Notes: generated from the letters alone by a model not told the origin. DNA of 64,000 bases from Tessaracoccus defluvii (GCF_014489575.1 NZ_CP060789.1:992001-1056000), one strand, 5' to 3'. Counted from the first letter of the stretch, positions 1-11,534 are shown. Numbers and translations: made by a program.

Positions 1-365
1 GTGCGCGATCACCCGCTTCGTGGGCAGGATCGAGTCCAGCACCCCCGAATGGCCGTGCGGGCCGTAGACGGGGTCCACGGCGAGCCGCGCGTAGACGAGC
101 AGGTCGTGGTAGACGCCCTCGGGCGTTCGATGACCGACCGCAGCCGCCCCTCGAGCCGGAACCCGGCCCGGTGCAGTGCCGTGCGGGCAGGCGCATCCCA
201 GGCAGGCAGCTCGACCTGGAGGCGCCGCAGCCCGCGGCCCACGAGCGCGTCGTCGGAGGCCAGCGAGACGGCGCGCGAGAGGGTGGCCAGGTCGACCTCC
301 TGCTCGCCCCAGCGCAGCCGGCCGGCGTCGCCGTCCGCGTCGACCTCGACCAGGAACTCGCTCAC
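1..365 (-). CDS. GNAT-like / possible Nudix protein, partial, frame break
   Basis: This gene runs off the left edge. Its GTG start at 365 overlaps the glgB stop as GTGA, so it is the last visible gene of the glycogen operon. The first 80 or so residues resemble the C-terminal half of a GNAT acetyltransferase, including a segment reading ARTALHRAGFRLEGRLRSVI. The frame then breaks in the C/G run at 116-123; adding one base gives PEGVYHDLLVYARLA, as expected at the end of a GNAT fold. The last visible residues, SILPTKRVIAH, look like the entry into a Nudix hydrolase domain, so a GNAT-Nudix fusion is possible. The substrate is unknown, and the Nudix box itself lies outside the window. Confidence 0.55.
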
Positions 366-2260
366 GGGGCCGTGGAGTAGCGCAGCCAGATCGACCCCAG
401 CGGCGGGACAGTCACCCGCGCGGTGGCGGGGAAGTGACTCCAGGGACGGTCATCGGCGACGATGCGGCCCAGGTTGCCGAACTCGCCGGAGCCGTCGTAG
501 ATGGGGGCGTCCGTGTTCAGGATCTCCTCCCAGTCGCCCGGGGTGGGCAGCCCGATCTCGTAGTCGGTGAGGGGCTCCGGCGAGAAGTTCGTGATGCAGG
601 CGACGTGGTTGCCCTGTCCGTCGTGGCGCACCCAGGCCAGCGTGTTGCGGGCCGCGTCGTCGGCGTTGATCCAGCTGAACCCCGACGGGTCGTTGTCGAG
701 CGCGTACAGCGCCGGGTTGGCCCGGTAGGTCAGGTTGAGGTCGCGGAACAGGCGCTGCAGCCCGCCGTGGCCCCACAGCTCGCTGACCCACCACTCGAGG
801 CTGATCGACTCGTTGAACTCCGGCCGCTGCCCGAACTCGCAGCCCATGAACACGAGCTGCTTGCCGGGGAAGCTCCACATGTACGAGTAGAAGGCGCGCA
901 GGGTGGCGAACTTGCGCCAGTCGTCCTGCGGCACCTTGTTGACCATGGAGCCCTTGCCGTGGACGACCTCGTCGTGGCTGATGGGCAGGAGGAAGTTCTC
1001 CGAGTACTGGTAGACCATCGCGAACGTGAGCAGGTTGTGCTCGTACTGGCGGTAGACCGGGTCGAGCTGCACGTAGCGCAGCGAGTCGTTCATCCATCCC
1101 ATGTTCCACTTGAAGCCGAAGCCCAGGCCGCCGGCGTGGACGGGCTTGGTGACCCCCGGGAAGCTGGTGGACTCCTCGGCGATCATGATGATGCCCGGCT
1201 CACGCTCGTACAGGTGCGTGTTGACGTAGCGGAGGAAGTCGATGGCGTCGAGGTTCTCCCGGCCGCCGAACTCGTTGGGCACCCACTGACCCTCCTCGCG
1301 GGAGTAGTCGAGGTACAGCATGGAGGCGACGGCGTCGACGCGCAGGCCGTCGATGTGGAACTCTTTGGCCCAGTACAGCGCGTTGCTGACCAGGAAGCTC
1401 TTCACCTCGTTGCGGCCGTAGTTGAAGATGTAGGTGCCCCAGTCCATGTGCTCGCCCTGACGGGGGTCCGCGTGCTCGTAGAGCGCGGTGCCGTCGAAGC
1501 GGCCCAGCGCCCACTCGTCCTTGGGGAAGTGGCCCGGCACCCAGTCCATGATCACGCCGATGCCGGCCTGGTGGAGCCTGTCGATGAGGTAGCGCAGGTC
1601 GTCGGGCTTGCCGAAGCGTGACGTGGGAGAGAAGTAGCCGGTGACCTGGTAGCCCCAGCTGGGCTCGAACGGGTGCTCGGCGAGCGGCATGAACTCCACG
1701 TGCGTGTAGCCCTGCCACTTCACGTAGCTGACGAGCTCCTCGGCCAGGTCCAGGTACGACTTGCCGCGGCGCCAGCCACCCAGGTGCAGCTCGTAGACGC
1801 TCATGGGCTCGGCGTGCGCCGCGGAGGCGGCGCGGGCCTGCATCCACTCATCGTCGGACCACACGTAGCGGGACTCGTAGACGATCGACGCGTTCGCAGG
1901 CGCCTGCTCGCTGAACCTGGCCATGGGGTCGACCTTCTCGACCCACGAGCCGTCCGCCGTCTCGATGCGGAACTTGTAGAGCGTGCCCTCGCCAAGACCC
2001 TCGATGAAGGTGGCCCACACGCCGCTGCCCGGCACCAACTGGAGCGCGTCGCCGGTCCACCAGTTGAAGTCGCCGATGACCTGCACCGATCGGGCGTTGG
2101 GGGCCCAGACGGCGAACCGCACGCCGGTCGCCTGCCCGCCCGCCCCGTCAGGGAGAGTCACGACGTGGCTGCCGAGGCGCCGCCACAGCTCCGTGTCACC
2201 CCCGTTGTGGAATCCCTCGAGATCCCTCCCGGTCAGTCCGCCGAACTGGTCGTGGCCCAT
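362..2260 (-). CDS. glgB: 1,4-alpha-glucan branching enzyme GlgB
   Basis: GlgB (GH13) cuts alpha-1,4 chains and rejoins them as alpha-1,6 branches; in the GlgE route it branches the growing glucan in the cytoplasm. An N-terminal CBM48-like domain (GVRFAVWAPNARSVQVIGDF) precedes the catalytic barrel. The GH13 blocks are visible in order: DWVPGHFPKD, GLRVDAVASMLYLDY with the nucleophile Asp, MIAEESTSFP with the acid/base Glu, and PISHDEVVHGKGSM. At 632 residues it is shorter than the ~730-residue actinobacterial form that carries an extra N-terminal domain. I chose ATG 2260 because a GAAGGAG box lies 7 bases upstream. An ATG at 2266 overlaps the maltokinase stop as ATGA but sits too close to that box. 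Confidence 0.95.
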   Translation of the reverse strand: MGHDQFGGLTGRDLEGFHNGGDTELWRRLGSHVVTLPDGAGGQATGVRFAVWAPNARSVQVIGDFNWWTGDALQLVPGSGVWATFIEGLGEGTLYKFRIETADGSWVEKVDPMARFSEQAPANASIVYESRYVWSDDEWMQARAASAAHAEPMSVYELHLGGWRRGKSYLDLAEELVSYVKWQGYTHVEFMPLAEHPFEPSWGYQVTGYFSPTSRFGKPDDLRYLIDRLHQAGIGVIMDWVPGHFPKDEWALGRFDGTALYEHADPRQGEHMDWGTYIFNYGRNEVKSFLVSNALYWAKEFHIDGLRVDAVASMLYLDYSREEGQWVPNEFGGRENLDAIDFLRYVNTHLYEREPGIIMIAEESTSFPGVTKPVHAGGLGFGFKWNMGWMNDSLRYVQLDPVYRQYEHNLLTFAMVYQYSENFLLPISHDEVVHGKGSMVNKVPQDDWRKFATLRAFYSYMWSFPGKQLVFMGCEFGQRPEFNESISLEWWVSELWGHGGLQRLFRDLNLTYRANPALYALDNDPSGFSWINADDAARNTLAWVRHDGQGNHVACITNFSPEPLTDYEIGLPTPGDWEEILNTDAPIYDGSGEFGNLGRIVADDRPWSHFPATARVTVPPLGSIWLRYSTAP

Positions 2261-2262
2261 CG

Positions 2263-3432
2263 TCATGCTCCTTCGGGAAGTTCTGACAGAAAATCTAGTG
2301 GCACCCGCATGAGGTGGGGGCGATAACGCGCTTCGTAGGAGACTTCGTAGCCTGCTTTGTCCGTTTCGTACGCCGTCAACAGCGGATTCGGCACGTCGGG
2401 GTCGAGACCGTAGCCCTCCAGGAACGCGCGCCGGCAGGCCAGCAGCCAGGAGGCGGGGGCGCCGCCGTCAGCCCGGGCGTAACCGAACGATCGCAGCATG
2501 CCCGCGAGGTCGCGCAGCGGGGTGTCGGGGGCCCGCCGCTCCTCCAGGGAGGCCATGGGCTCGCCCTCGAAGTCGACGTAGACCCAGCGGCCGCGGGTCA
2601 GCAGCACCTGCCCGAGGTGGCAGTCGCCATGGATCCGCTGCGTCGCGACGACTTCGTCTGCGATGGCCCCGAAGACGGCGTCGACGGCGGCGCTGTGGGT
2701 GGCCACCTCGTCGACCTCGGCCTCGACCTGCGCGAAACGACGGCGGAAGCCAGCCGCGAGGACGGCGCCGGAGGCAGTGGTGTCGCTCGGCAGCCGCTCG
2801 GCGAGCGTGCGGTGGACCGTGGCGAGAGCCTCTCCGAGCGCCCACGCGTGCGTGGTGAAGTCGGCGCCGTCGCGGGCGTGGCGGCAGGCCAGGACGTAGC
2901 CGTCCGTCGGATCGGGCAGGGCCTCAAGGAAGACGGCGTAGTCGGTTCCATCGACGCGCCAGCGCCCGTACAGCTCCGCGGCCACGCCGGAGCCTGCGAG
3001 AACCTCGTGCAGTTCCACGTCGACGTTGATGCCGGGCTCGATACGGCGGAACACCTTCACCAGCAGCTGGTCGGAGAAGAACACCGTCGTGTTGGACTGC
3101 TCGCCCGCGAAGCGCCGGGCCGGCAGACCGGCGGGGATGGGCCTGGTGGCCTCGAAGCCGGGGGCGCCGCTGCGCAGCGCCTCCAGGAGCACGGCGCCGT
3201 CGTCGCATGCGTCCATGGGGGGTTTGCCGTCGCGCAGCACCAGTGGGATCAGGTAGTCCTCCCGACGGCCGTCGGGGAAGGCCACCTCCAGCACCGCGGG
3301 CAGCAGGCGCGCGTCGTGTACCTCGACAGCCTCCCCGGCCCTGGCTCCCGCCACGGTCCCTCCGCGGCCCGGGAACCACCGCTGCTGGGAGGCGAGGTCC
3401 CACAGCAGGTCGCGGAGTTGCTGGTCGGTCAC
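2263..3432 (-). CDS. mak: Maltokinase (Mak/Pep2)
   Basis: It phosphorylates maltose with ATP to give maltose 1-phosphate, the donor used by GlgE. The 389-residue protein has the aminoglycoside-phosphotransferase-like fold of the family. The catalytic loop IHGDCHLGQVLLTRG and the metal-binding YVDFEGEP motif are clear, and the N-terminus has the typical WFPGRGG segment. I chose GTG 3432, which overlaps the glgE stop as GTGA; an open frame extends further upstream but that part does not resemble the family. The glgE-mak-glgB order is a hallmark of the trehalose/maltose-1-phosphate route to alpha-glucan in actinobacteria. Confidence 0.93.
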   Translation of the reverse strand: MTDQQLRDLLWDLASQQRWFPGRGGTVAGARAGEAVEVHDARLLPAVLEVAFPDGRREDYLIPLVLRDGKPPMDACDDGAVLLEALRSGAPGFEATRPIPAGLPARRFAGEQSNTTVFFSDQLLVKVFRRIEPGINVDVELHEVLAGSGVAAELYGRWRVDGTDYAVFLEALPDPTDGYVLACRHARDGADFTTHAWALGEALATVHRTLAERLPSDTTASGAVLAAGFRRRFAQVEAEVDEVATHSAAVDAVFGAIADEVVATQRIHGDCHLGQVLLTRGRWVYVDFEGEPMASLEERRAPDTPLRDLAGMLRSFGYARADGGAPASWLLACRRAFLEGYGLDPDVPNPLLTAYETDKAGYEVSYEARYRPHLMRVPLDFLSELPEGA

Positions 3433-5434
3433 AGAGGCGTCACATGGAGGATGTGGGCCGGCCGGCCCGGGTAGAGGCGGACATAGGCCTGCTCGCCCCA
3501 CTCGTAGGTCTCGCCGGTCAGCTCGTCACGGACGCTGAACCGGGTCGCACCGGGGAAGCCGAGGGCGGCGACGTCGAGGCGCAGCAGAGACTCGACCGTC
3601 TCGTCCGGATCGAGCGAGACGACCATCAGCGTGGTGTCGTCGCCGTCGGTCTTGGAGTAGGCGATCACGCGGTCGTGGGGCGCGTGATGGAAGTGGATCT
3701 CGCGCAGCTGCTGCAGTGACGGGTGGTCCTCGCGGATCTGGTTCAGGGTGCCCAGCAGGAGGTTGAGGTTGGGCTGCGCGTCGAAGTTCCGGGGGCGGAA
3801 CTCGTACTTCTCGGAGTCGAGATACTCCTCGCGCCCGGGGCGAGCGGCGCGTGTTCGAACAGCTCGAACCCGGAGTAGACACCCCACGACGGTGACAGCG
3901 TCGCGGCCAGGATGGCGCGGATGGCGAACAGCGCCGGGTTGCCCGACTGCAGCGGGAACGGGTTGATGTCCGGGGTGGTGACGAAGAAGTTGGGCCGGTA
4001 GTAGGCGGCCATGTCTCCCGAGAGCTCGGTGAGGTACTCGGTGAGCTCCCACTTCAGGTTGCGCCACGTGAAGTAGGTGTAGCTCTGCTGGAAGCCGACC
4101 TTGCCGAGCGCCGCCATCATCTGCGGCTTCGTGAAGGCCTCGGCGAGGAAGATCACCTCGGGGTTCGTCTCGGCGACCCGCTCGAGGAGCCAGTCCCAGA
4201 ACTCCACCGGCTTGGTGTGGGGGTTGTCGACCCGGAAGATCGTGACGCCGCGGTCGATCCAGAAGCGGATCAGCCGCAGGCACTCGTGGTAGATCCCGAC
4301 CGGATCGTTGTCGAAGTTGATCGGGTAGATGTCCTGGTACTTCTTCGGCGGGTTCTCGGCGTAGGCGATGGTGCCGTCGAGCCGCGTGGTGAACCACTCG
4401 GGGTGTTCGGCGACCCACGGGTGGTCGGGCGACGCCTGCAGCGCGAAGTCCAGCGCGACCTCGAGGCCCAGCGATTTCGCCTTCGCAACGAACTCGTCGA
4501 AGTCCTCGAACGTGCCGAGATCGGGGTGGATGGCGTCGTGGCCGCCGTCGGCCGACCCGATGGCCCACGGTGACCCGGGATCCTGCTCGCCTGGCGTCAG
4601 GGAGTTGTTCTTCCCCTTGCGGAACGCCGAGCCGATCGGGTGGATCGGCGGCAGGTAGACGACGTGGAAGCCCATGGCGGCCGCCGCCTCGAGCCTCTCA
4701 TGGGACGACCGGAAGGTGCCGGAGTGCCAGGTGCCGTCCTCGTCGACCCAGGCGCCCTGGGAGCGGGGGAAGAACTCGTACCACGAGGAGTACAGGGCCC
4801 GGCGGCGCTCGACCCGGATCGGGAACTCGGCGGTGGGGGAGATGTGTTCGCGGGGGCCGAACCGGGCCATGGCCCGGCGGATCGGGGCGGAACCGATCAG
4901 CTCCAGCAGCTCGTCGACGGGCGTGGCGGCGTCGACGCTCTGGGCCGTGGCCCGCAGCAGACCCGCGGCACCGGTCACGCCGAGGGCATCGGCGTTGTCC
5001 GCCGTCCGTGCCAGGAGGTCGCGGCCCTCCATCACGACCAGGTCGACGTCGATTCCGGCGGGGAGCTTCTTCTCGGCGTGGTGCACCCAGGTGCCCCATG
5101 GATCCGACCAGCCCTCCACCCGGTAGGTCCAGTCACCCAGTTCGGCCATGCGGATGTGCGCCTGCCAGACGTCGAGGCCGAGCGGCTCGACCTGCGTCAT
5201 GTCGACGCGGCGCTGCGTCCCGGCAGGGGAGGTGAGGATCACGGAGGCCATCACGGCGTCGTGGCCCTCGCGGAACACGTTGGCCTGGATCAGCAGCCGT
5301 TCGTGTTCGACGGCCTTGACCGGGTAGACACCGCCCTCGATGACGGGGCTTACCCCGACCACGGGGATGCGGCCGAGGCCGCCTTCGGTGCGGACAATGC
5401 GCCTGGAGGCGCGGGCGGGGAACACATCGGTCAC
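3429..5434 (-). CDS. glgE: Maltose-1-phosphate maltosyltransferase GlgE (one frame break)
   Basis: GlgE (GH13) transfers maltosyl units from alpha-maltose 1-phosphate to the end of an alpha-1,4-glucan. Active-site blocks are visible: IFRVDNPHTKPVEFW (nucleophile Asp), FLAEAFTKP (acid/base Glu) and TTPDINPFPLQ. The frame breaks in the CCCGGGG run at 3834-3840, between ELFEHAPLAPG and REEYLDSEKYEFRP. One added base gives 668 residues, normal for the family, ending in the usual C-terminal beta domain. I chose GTG 5434, just after a TAGGCT hexamer, over an upstream TTG at 5452 that would lie across that hexamer. It is followed by mak with a 4-base overlap. Confidence 0.92.
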
Positions 5435-5441
5435 GTGCCTC

Positions 5442-5447
5442 AGCCTA
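5442..5447 (-). promoter_or_regulatory. Leaderless-type -10 (TAGGCT) for glgE
   Basis: On the minus strand TAGGCT ends 7 bases before GTG 5434, and no Shine-Dalgarno sequence is present. This spacing places the transcription start at or next to the start codon. It would give the glgE-mak-glgB group its own promoter inside the 58-base gap after glgX. Confidence 0.55.
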
Positions 5448-5492
5448 GCCAAGTAGGGGAGGTCGCGTTGCGGGACGCAGCCACCGCCTCCG

Positions 5493-7637
<2,145 letters not shown>

Positions 7638-7668
7638 GGTTTCCTTCCCTCGGATGCGCGGGCCGGTC

Positions 7669-7696
7669 AATTCTGCCACTTTCGTTCATCGGTCAA
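7669..7696 (-). promoter_or_regulatory. Possible promoter for glgX
   Basis: The minus strand carries TTGACC (7691-7696), 16 bases, then AGAATT (7669-7674), about 30 bases before the glgX start. The -35 is good and the -10 is weak, so this is a tentative call. It lies in the 96-base gap shared with the divergent cysteine desulfurase gene. Confidence 0.35.
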
Positions 7697-7721
7697 CTAA
7701 TCTCGGCGAGCGACACGACCG

Positions 7722-7727
7722 TAGAGT
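7722..7727 (+). promoter_or_regulatory. Leaderless-type -10 (TAGAGT) for the cysteine desulfurase
   Basis: TAGAGT ends 6 bases before GTG 7734 and there is no ribosome binding site, the same arrangement as at glgE and several other genes in the window. Confidence 0.5.
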
Positions 7728-7733
7728 GGCGGC

Positions 7734-8851
7734 GTGCCCAGCTATCTCGACCACGCGGCCACCTCGCCCCTGCGTCCCGAGGCTCTCGAGGCCTTCACCG
7801 CGGCGTCCGCCGTCGTGGGGAACCCGGCGTCCCTGCACCGGCCCGGTCAGCGCGCCCGTTCGGCGCTGGAGGAGGCCCGCGAGGAGCTTGCCGCGGCGCT
7901 GGGGGCCCACCCGACCGAGGTGATCTGGACGTCAGGAGGGTCCGAGGCGGACTCGCTCGCCGTCCTCGGCGCCTGGGCCGCCACCCGCGCCGGCCGCCCG
8001 CGCTGCCTCGTGTCCGCCGTCGAGCATCCCGCGGTGCGGGGCGCCGTCGACCACGGCGCCGGGCTGCTGCCGGTGACGCCGTCCGGGGAGGTCGATGTGG
8101 AGGCCGCGGCCCGGCTCATCGGCGCGGACGTCTCTCTGGTCTCCGTGATGTGGGTCAACAACGAGACGGGCATCGTGCAGCCCGTGGAGCAGGTGCGGCG
8201 GCTGGCCGTCCGGGCCGGCGCCCTGATGCACAGCGACGCCGTCCAGGCACTCGGGCATCTGCCCCTCGACTTCGCGGCCTCGGGCCTCGACCTGCTGTCA
8301 GTGTCGGCGCACAAGGTCGGCGGCCCCGTCGGGGTCGGCGCCCTGCTGGGGCGGCGCAGCGTCGGGCTCGTGCCGCTGGGGCTTGGCGGGGGACAGGAGC
8401 GTGGGGTGCGCTCCGGCACGGCCTCGGTCCCACTCGCCGCCGCCTTCGCCCGCGCCACCACGTTGGCGGTCGCCGAGCTCGCCGCGGAGGCGCCCCGGCT
8501 GACGGCGCTGCGCGACGCGATCGCCGCCGTCGTCGTGGGGGTCGGGGGACGACTCAACTCCCGCCAGGACGGGGCCCCCACATCGTCAACGTCACCTTCG
8601 ACGGCGTCCGCGCCGACGACCTGTTGTTCCTGCTCGACCAGCGGGGCGTGCACGCCTCCGTCGGCTCCGCCTGCCGGGCCGGGGTGCACCAGCCGAGCGA
8701 GGTGCTGCTGGCGATGGGACGCACCCCGGACGAGGCGACCCAGTCGCTGCGGTTCTCGCTGGGCCGCGGCTCGTCGTCGGCCGACGTGGAGGCGTTGGCG
8801 CGGGCACTGCCCCCGGCCATCGATCAGGCCAGGGCCGCGTTCCGCGCGTAG
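7734..8851 (+). CDS. Cysteine desulfurase, NifS/IscS family (one frame break)
   Basis: This PLP enzyme takes sulfur from cysteine as a persulfide. The PLP lysine is in SVSAHKVGGPVGVGAL, and the persulfide cysteine is in SVGSACRAGVHQPSEVL. The frame breaks in CCCCC at 8575-8579; one added C joins QDGAP to HIVNVTFDGVRADD and gives 372 residues, normal for the family. mnmA starts 24 bases downstream, so the likely job is to donate sulfur for tRNA 2-thiouridine, as with the paired desulfurase and MnmA genes of other Gram-positives. A general role in Fe-S assembly is not excluded, but no scaffold gene is nearby. Confidence 0.9.
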
Positions 8852-8854
8852 ACT
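8849..8854 (+). promoter_or_regulatory. -10-like TAGACT overlapping the desulfurase stop codon
   Basis: The TAG stop of the desulfurase is the first half of TAGACT, 21 bases before the mnmA start, which has its own GAGAGGAG ribosome site at 8866-8873. It could give mnmA extra transcription of its own. The hexamer alone is weak evidence. Confidence 0.35.
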
Positions 8855-8875
8855 GGCCCGCCGACGAGAGGAGAC

Positions 8876-9955
8876 GTGGCCGTGCGGGTGCTGGTGGCGA
8901 TGTCCGGCGGGGTCGACTCCGCCGTAGCGGCGGCGCGCCTGGTGGCGCAGGGTCACGACGTGACGGGCGTGCACCTGGCCCTCTCGAAGAACCCCGCGTC
9001 CTACCGGTCCGGCGCCCGCGGCTGCTGCTCGCTGGAGGACTCCCACGACGCCCGCCGCGTGGCGGACCGCCTCGACATCCCCTTCTACGTGTGGGACTTC
9101 GCCGAGGAGTTCCACGAGGCCGTGGTCGAGGACTTCGTCGCCGAGTACCGGGCCGGGCGGACCCCGAATCCGTGCCTGCGCTGCAACGAGAAGATCAAGT
9201 TCGCCGCGGTGCTCGACCGTGGGCTCGCTCTGGGCTTCGACGCGGTCGCGACGGGCCACTACGCGGACCTGCGCCGCCACGACGACGGCACCGTCACGCT
9301 CCACCGCGCGGCCGACGACGCCAAGGACCAGTCCTATGTGTTGGGGATGCTGACGCAGGCCCAGCTGTCGCGCTGCCTGTTCCCGCTGTTCGACGTGGAG
9401 AAGCCGGTCGTCCGCGAGGAGGCGCGCGCCCTGGGGTTCGGCGTCGCGAAGAAGCCCGACTCCCACGACATCTGCTTCATCGCCGACGGCGACACCCAGG
9501 GGTTCCTGTCGCGACACCTCGACGACGCGCCGGGCGACATCGTCGACGCCGACGGCGCCGTGCTCGGGCGGCACAGCGGCACCCACAACTTCACCGTCGG
9601 GCAGCGCAAGGGCCTCGATCTGCGGGTCCCCGCGCCGGGAGGCGAGCCACGCTACGTGCTGAGCATCGAGCCGGTCGCCCGACGGGTCGTCGTCGGCCCC
9701 CGCGAGGAGCTCGCGGTCACGCGGCTCGCGGGGATCCGGCCCACCTGGACCGGCGTCCGGCCGGACGGCCCGTGGCGCGGCAGGGCCCAGTACCGGGCCC
9801 ACGGCGTCGCGCAGGCCGCCACGATCGAGACGGCCGGCGACACGCTCACCGTCTCCCTGGACGAGCCCGCCTCCGGCGTCGCGCCCGGCCAGACGGTCGT
9901 CCTCTACGACGGCGACCGGGTCGTCGGCAGCGCCGTCATCGCCGAGGCCGCCTGA
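8876..9955 (+). CDS. mnmA: tRNA-specific 2-thiouridylase MnmA
   Basis: MnmA adds sulfur to uridine 34 in the anticodon wobble position of tRNA Lys, Glu and Gln, using ATP and a persulfide relay. The 359-residue protein has the PP-loop [13 protein letters not shown] near residue 10, the [12 protein letters not shown] motif with the first catalytic Cys, and [12 protein letters not shown] with the second. The GTG start has a GAGAGGAG site at good distance. It sits between a cysteine desulfurase and a MetE-like gene, the same order seen upstream of gatCAB in mycobacteria. Confidence 0.96.
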   Translation: MAVRVLVAMSGGVDSAVAAARLVAQGHDVTGVHLALSKNPASYRSGARGCCSLEDSHDARRVADRLDIPFYVWDFAEEFHEAVVEDFVAEYRAGRTPNPCLRCNEKIKFAAVLDRGLALGFDAVATGHYADLRRHDDGTVTLHRAADDAKDQSYVLGMLTQAQLSRCLFPLFDVEKPVVREEARALGFGVAKKPDSHDICFIADGDTQGFLSRHLDDAPGDIVDADGAVLGRHSGTHNFTVGQRKGLDLRVPAPGGEPRYVLSIEPVARRVVVGPREELAVTRLAGIRPTWTGVRPDGPWRGRAQYRAHGVAQAATIETAGDTLTVSLDEPASGVAPGQTVVLYDGDRVVGSAVIAEAA

Positions 9956-10908
9956 TGCGGATCACGGCTTCCGGGTCGCTGCCGGGCGACGACTTCCGCG
10001 GCGCGCTGACCGCCATGGCCGAACTGCTGCCCGACGTGACCCCGCTGCCGGAGCTGCCCGCCCGCGGCGTGGGCTCCCAGTTCATCGGTCGCGCACTCGG
10101 CCTGATCGACGGCCTCGGCTTCGACCTGCAACCCGCAGGCTGGCGGCTCACGCACCACCCGTCCGCCGACCAGCGGCGCGCCGCGGCCCAGTGGCGACGC
10201 GACCTCGACGACGCCGAGGAACTCCTGCAGGGTTTCGACGGCACGTGCAAGGTCGCCGTCGCGGGGCCCTGGTCACTGGCGGCCTCCGTCGAACGCCCCA
10301 TGGGCGACCGGCTCCTGGCCGACCACGGGGCCCGGCGCGAGCTGGCCCAGGCCCTCGCCGCCGCCGTCGGTTTCCTGCGTGACGACATCGCCCGCCGGCT
10401 CCCGGAGGCCACGGTCCTCATCCAGATCGACGAGCCCTCCCTGGTCGCCGTCGGCGCCGGCCGCGTGCCGACCGCCTCCGGTTTCTCCCGTCACCGCCGC
10501 GTCGACGGCCCCGAGCTCGTGGCGGCCCTCGCCCCGCTCGCCGCCGGCGCCTGGCTCCACTGCTGCGCACCCGGCGCCTGGCTCGACGTCGCCCGCCGTG
10601 CCGGGTTCGCCGGTGCGGCCGTCGACTCCCGGCTGGCCGACCTCGACGACCTGGCCGCCTGGCTCGACGACGGCTCCGCCCTCGTCCTCGGCGTGGTCGA
10701 CACCGCCGCGACCATGCCGCAGGGCGTCGACGACCTGGTCCGGGAGGCGCTGAGGGTGCTGCGGGCCCTGCAGGTCACCCCGGGGGACGGTCTGCTGCTC
10801 GGCACCGCGTGCGGGCTGGCCGGGTGGCGGCTGCGCGACGTGCCGGGCCAGCTCGAGGCGCTCTCCCGCGCGGCCGCGCTCACCGACGAGGCACTCGGCC
10901 GCGGCTGA
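9955..10908 (+). CDS. MetE C-terminal-like (UROD/MetE superfamily) protein
   Basis: The 317-residue protein resembles the C-terminal half of cobalamin-independent methionine synthase. Likely zinc ligands are His and Cys in WLHCCAPGAWL and a late Cys in LLGTACGLAGW; QIDEPSLVAVGAG matches the MetE core segment. It lacks the N-terminal half of MetE, so it is not a full methionine synthase. The ATG overlaps the mnmA stop as TGATG, so the two are translationally coupled. A homologue holds the same place after mnmA in mycobacteria. Its substrate is unknown; zinc-assisted methyl or thiol chemistry is inferred from the fold. Confidence 0.8.
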   Translation: MRITASGSLPGDDFRGALTAMAELLPDVTPLPELPARGVGSQFIGRALGLIDGLGFDLQPAGWRLTHHPSADQRRAAAQWRRDLDDAEELLQGFDGTCKVAVAGPWSLAASVERPMGDRLLADHGARRELAQALAAAVGFLRDDIARRLPEATVLIQIDEPSLVAVGAGRVPTASGFSRHRRVDGPELVAALAPLAAGAWLHCCAPGAWLDVARRAGFAGAAVDSRLADLDDLAAWLDDGSALVLGVVDTAATMPQGVDDLVREALRVLRALQVTPGDGLLLGTACGLAGWRLRDVPGQLEALSRAAALTDEALGRG

Positions 10909-10934
10909 CCCGGCCGACCGGCTCCCGCACCGCC

Positions 10935-10940
10935 TAGACT
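10935..10940 (+). promoter_or_regulatory. Leaderless-type -10 (TAGACT) for the 67-residue protein
   Basis: TAGACT ends 7 bases before ATG 10948 with no ribosome site between, supporting that start and suggesting a leaderless transcript. Confidence 0.5.
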
Positions 10941-10947
10941 GACCGCC

Positions 10948-11151
10948 ATGCGCGTGTTCTCCGATCTGAACCTGAACGGCCGGGCACCCACCCGTGCACA
11001 GCCGGGGCGGGGGACCTGGGGGCCCGCCGGCGTCGTGTCGACCCGTGCCAAGAAGATCATCCGGATCGTGGTACCCATCGTCGTCGTCGCGATCGCCGTC
11101 GGCCTGTTCTTCCTCGGCCGCATGTTCTACCTCATGCTCACCGGCGCCTGA
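10948..11151 (+). CDS. Small single-pass membrane protein, unknown function
   Basis: The 67-residue protein has a basic N-terminal half (TRAKKIIR) followed by one strongly hydrophobic helix at about residues 39-63 (IIRIVVPIVVVAIAVGLFF). The positive-inside rule predicts a cytoplasmic N-terminus and a very short C-terminal tail. I do not recognise a family. It stands alone between the MetE-like gene and gatC, where the DNA ligase gene ligA sits in several actinobacteria. The promoter placement and clean frame support it being real. Confidence 0.6.
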   Translation: MRVFSDLNLNGRAPTRAQPGRGTWGPAGVVSTRAKKIIRIVVPIVVVAIAVGLFFLGRMFYLMLTGA

Positions 11152-11184
11152 CCCGCCGGACCGGTGCGGCACGGGCCGGCGCCC

Positions 11185-11202
11185 GGGCCCTAAGATGGGC
11201 CC
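11185..11202 (+). promoter_or_regulatory. gatC promoter -10 (TAAGAT) flanked by GGGCCC repeats
   Basis: TAAGAT at 11191-11196 is bracketed on both sides by GGGCCC, a perfect self-complementary hexamer. Transcription from here would give a leader of about 40 bases containing the AGGAG site of gatC. Whether the flanking repeats are an operator or chance is unknown. Confidence 0.4.
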
Positions 11203-11241
11203 AGCCGCCACCGCGGCGAGAAGCCAACCTAGGAGCACGAA

Positions 11242-11534
11242 GTGGGTCTCACCGCCGACGACGTGGCTCGGCTGGCAGCCCTGGCCCGCATCCAGCTCAC
11301 CGAGCAGGAATGCGCAGAGCTTGCCCCCGAGTTGGACGTCATCCTGCAGTCCGTCGCGAGCGTGTCGGAGGTCGCCGGCCCGGACGTGCCGCTGGCCACG
11401 CACGCCATGGAGATGAGCAACGTGTTCCGCGCGGACGTCGTGACGGCGTCGCTGACGCAGGAGGCGGCCCTGGCCGGCGCCCCGACAGCGAGGACGGCCG
11501 CTTCCGCGTCCCCCAGATCCTGAGCGAGGACTGA
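11242..11534 (+). CDS. gatC: Asp/Glu-tRNA amidotransferase subunit GatC (one frame break)
   Basis: GatC is the small subunit that clamps GatA and GatB in the enzyme turning Glu-tRNA(Gln) and Asp-tRNA(Asn) into Gln- and Asn-tRNA. GTG 11242 follows an AGGAG box by 6 bases. The frame breaks in CCCC at 11480-11483; one added C changes the tail to [18 protein letters not shown], the conserved GatC ending, and gives 97 residues. The repaired stop at 11532-11534 overlaps the gatA ATG by one base. The gene should be essential, so the break is most likely a sequence error. Confidence 0.93.

Noticed and set aside
7847..9802. A 651-residue minus-strand open frame across the desulfurase and mnmA.
   Set aside because: It is an antisense frame produced by high GC at third positions. 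It has low-complexity Arg/Gly/Val content, no family motifs and no ribosome site, while the plus strand holds clear conserved proteins.
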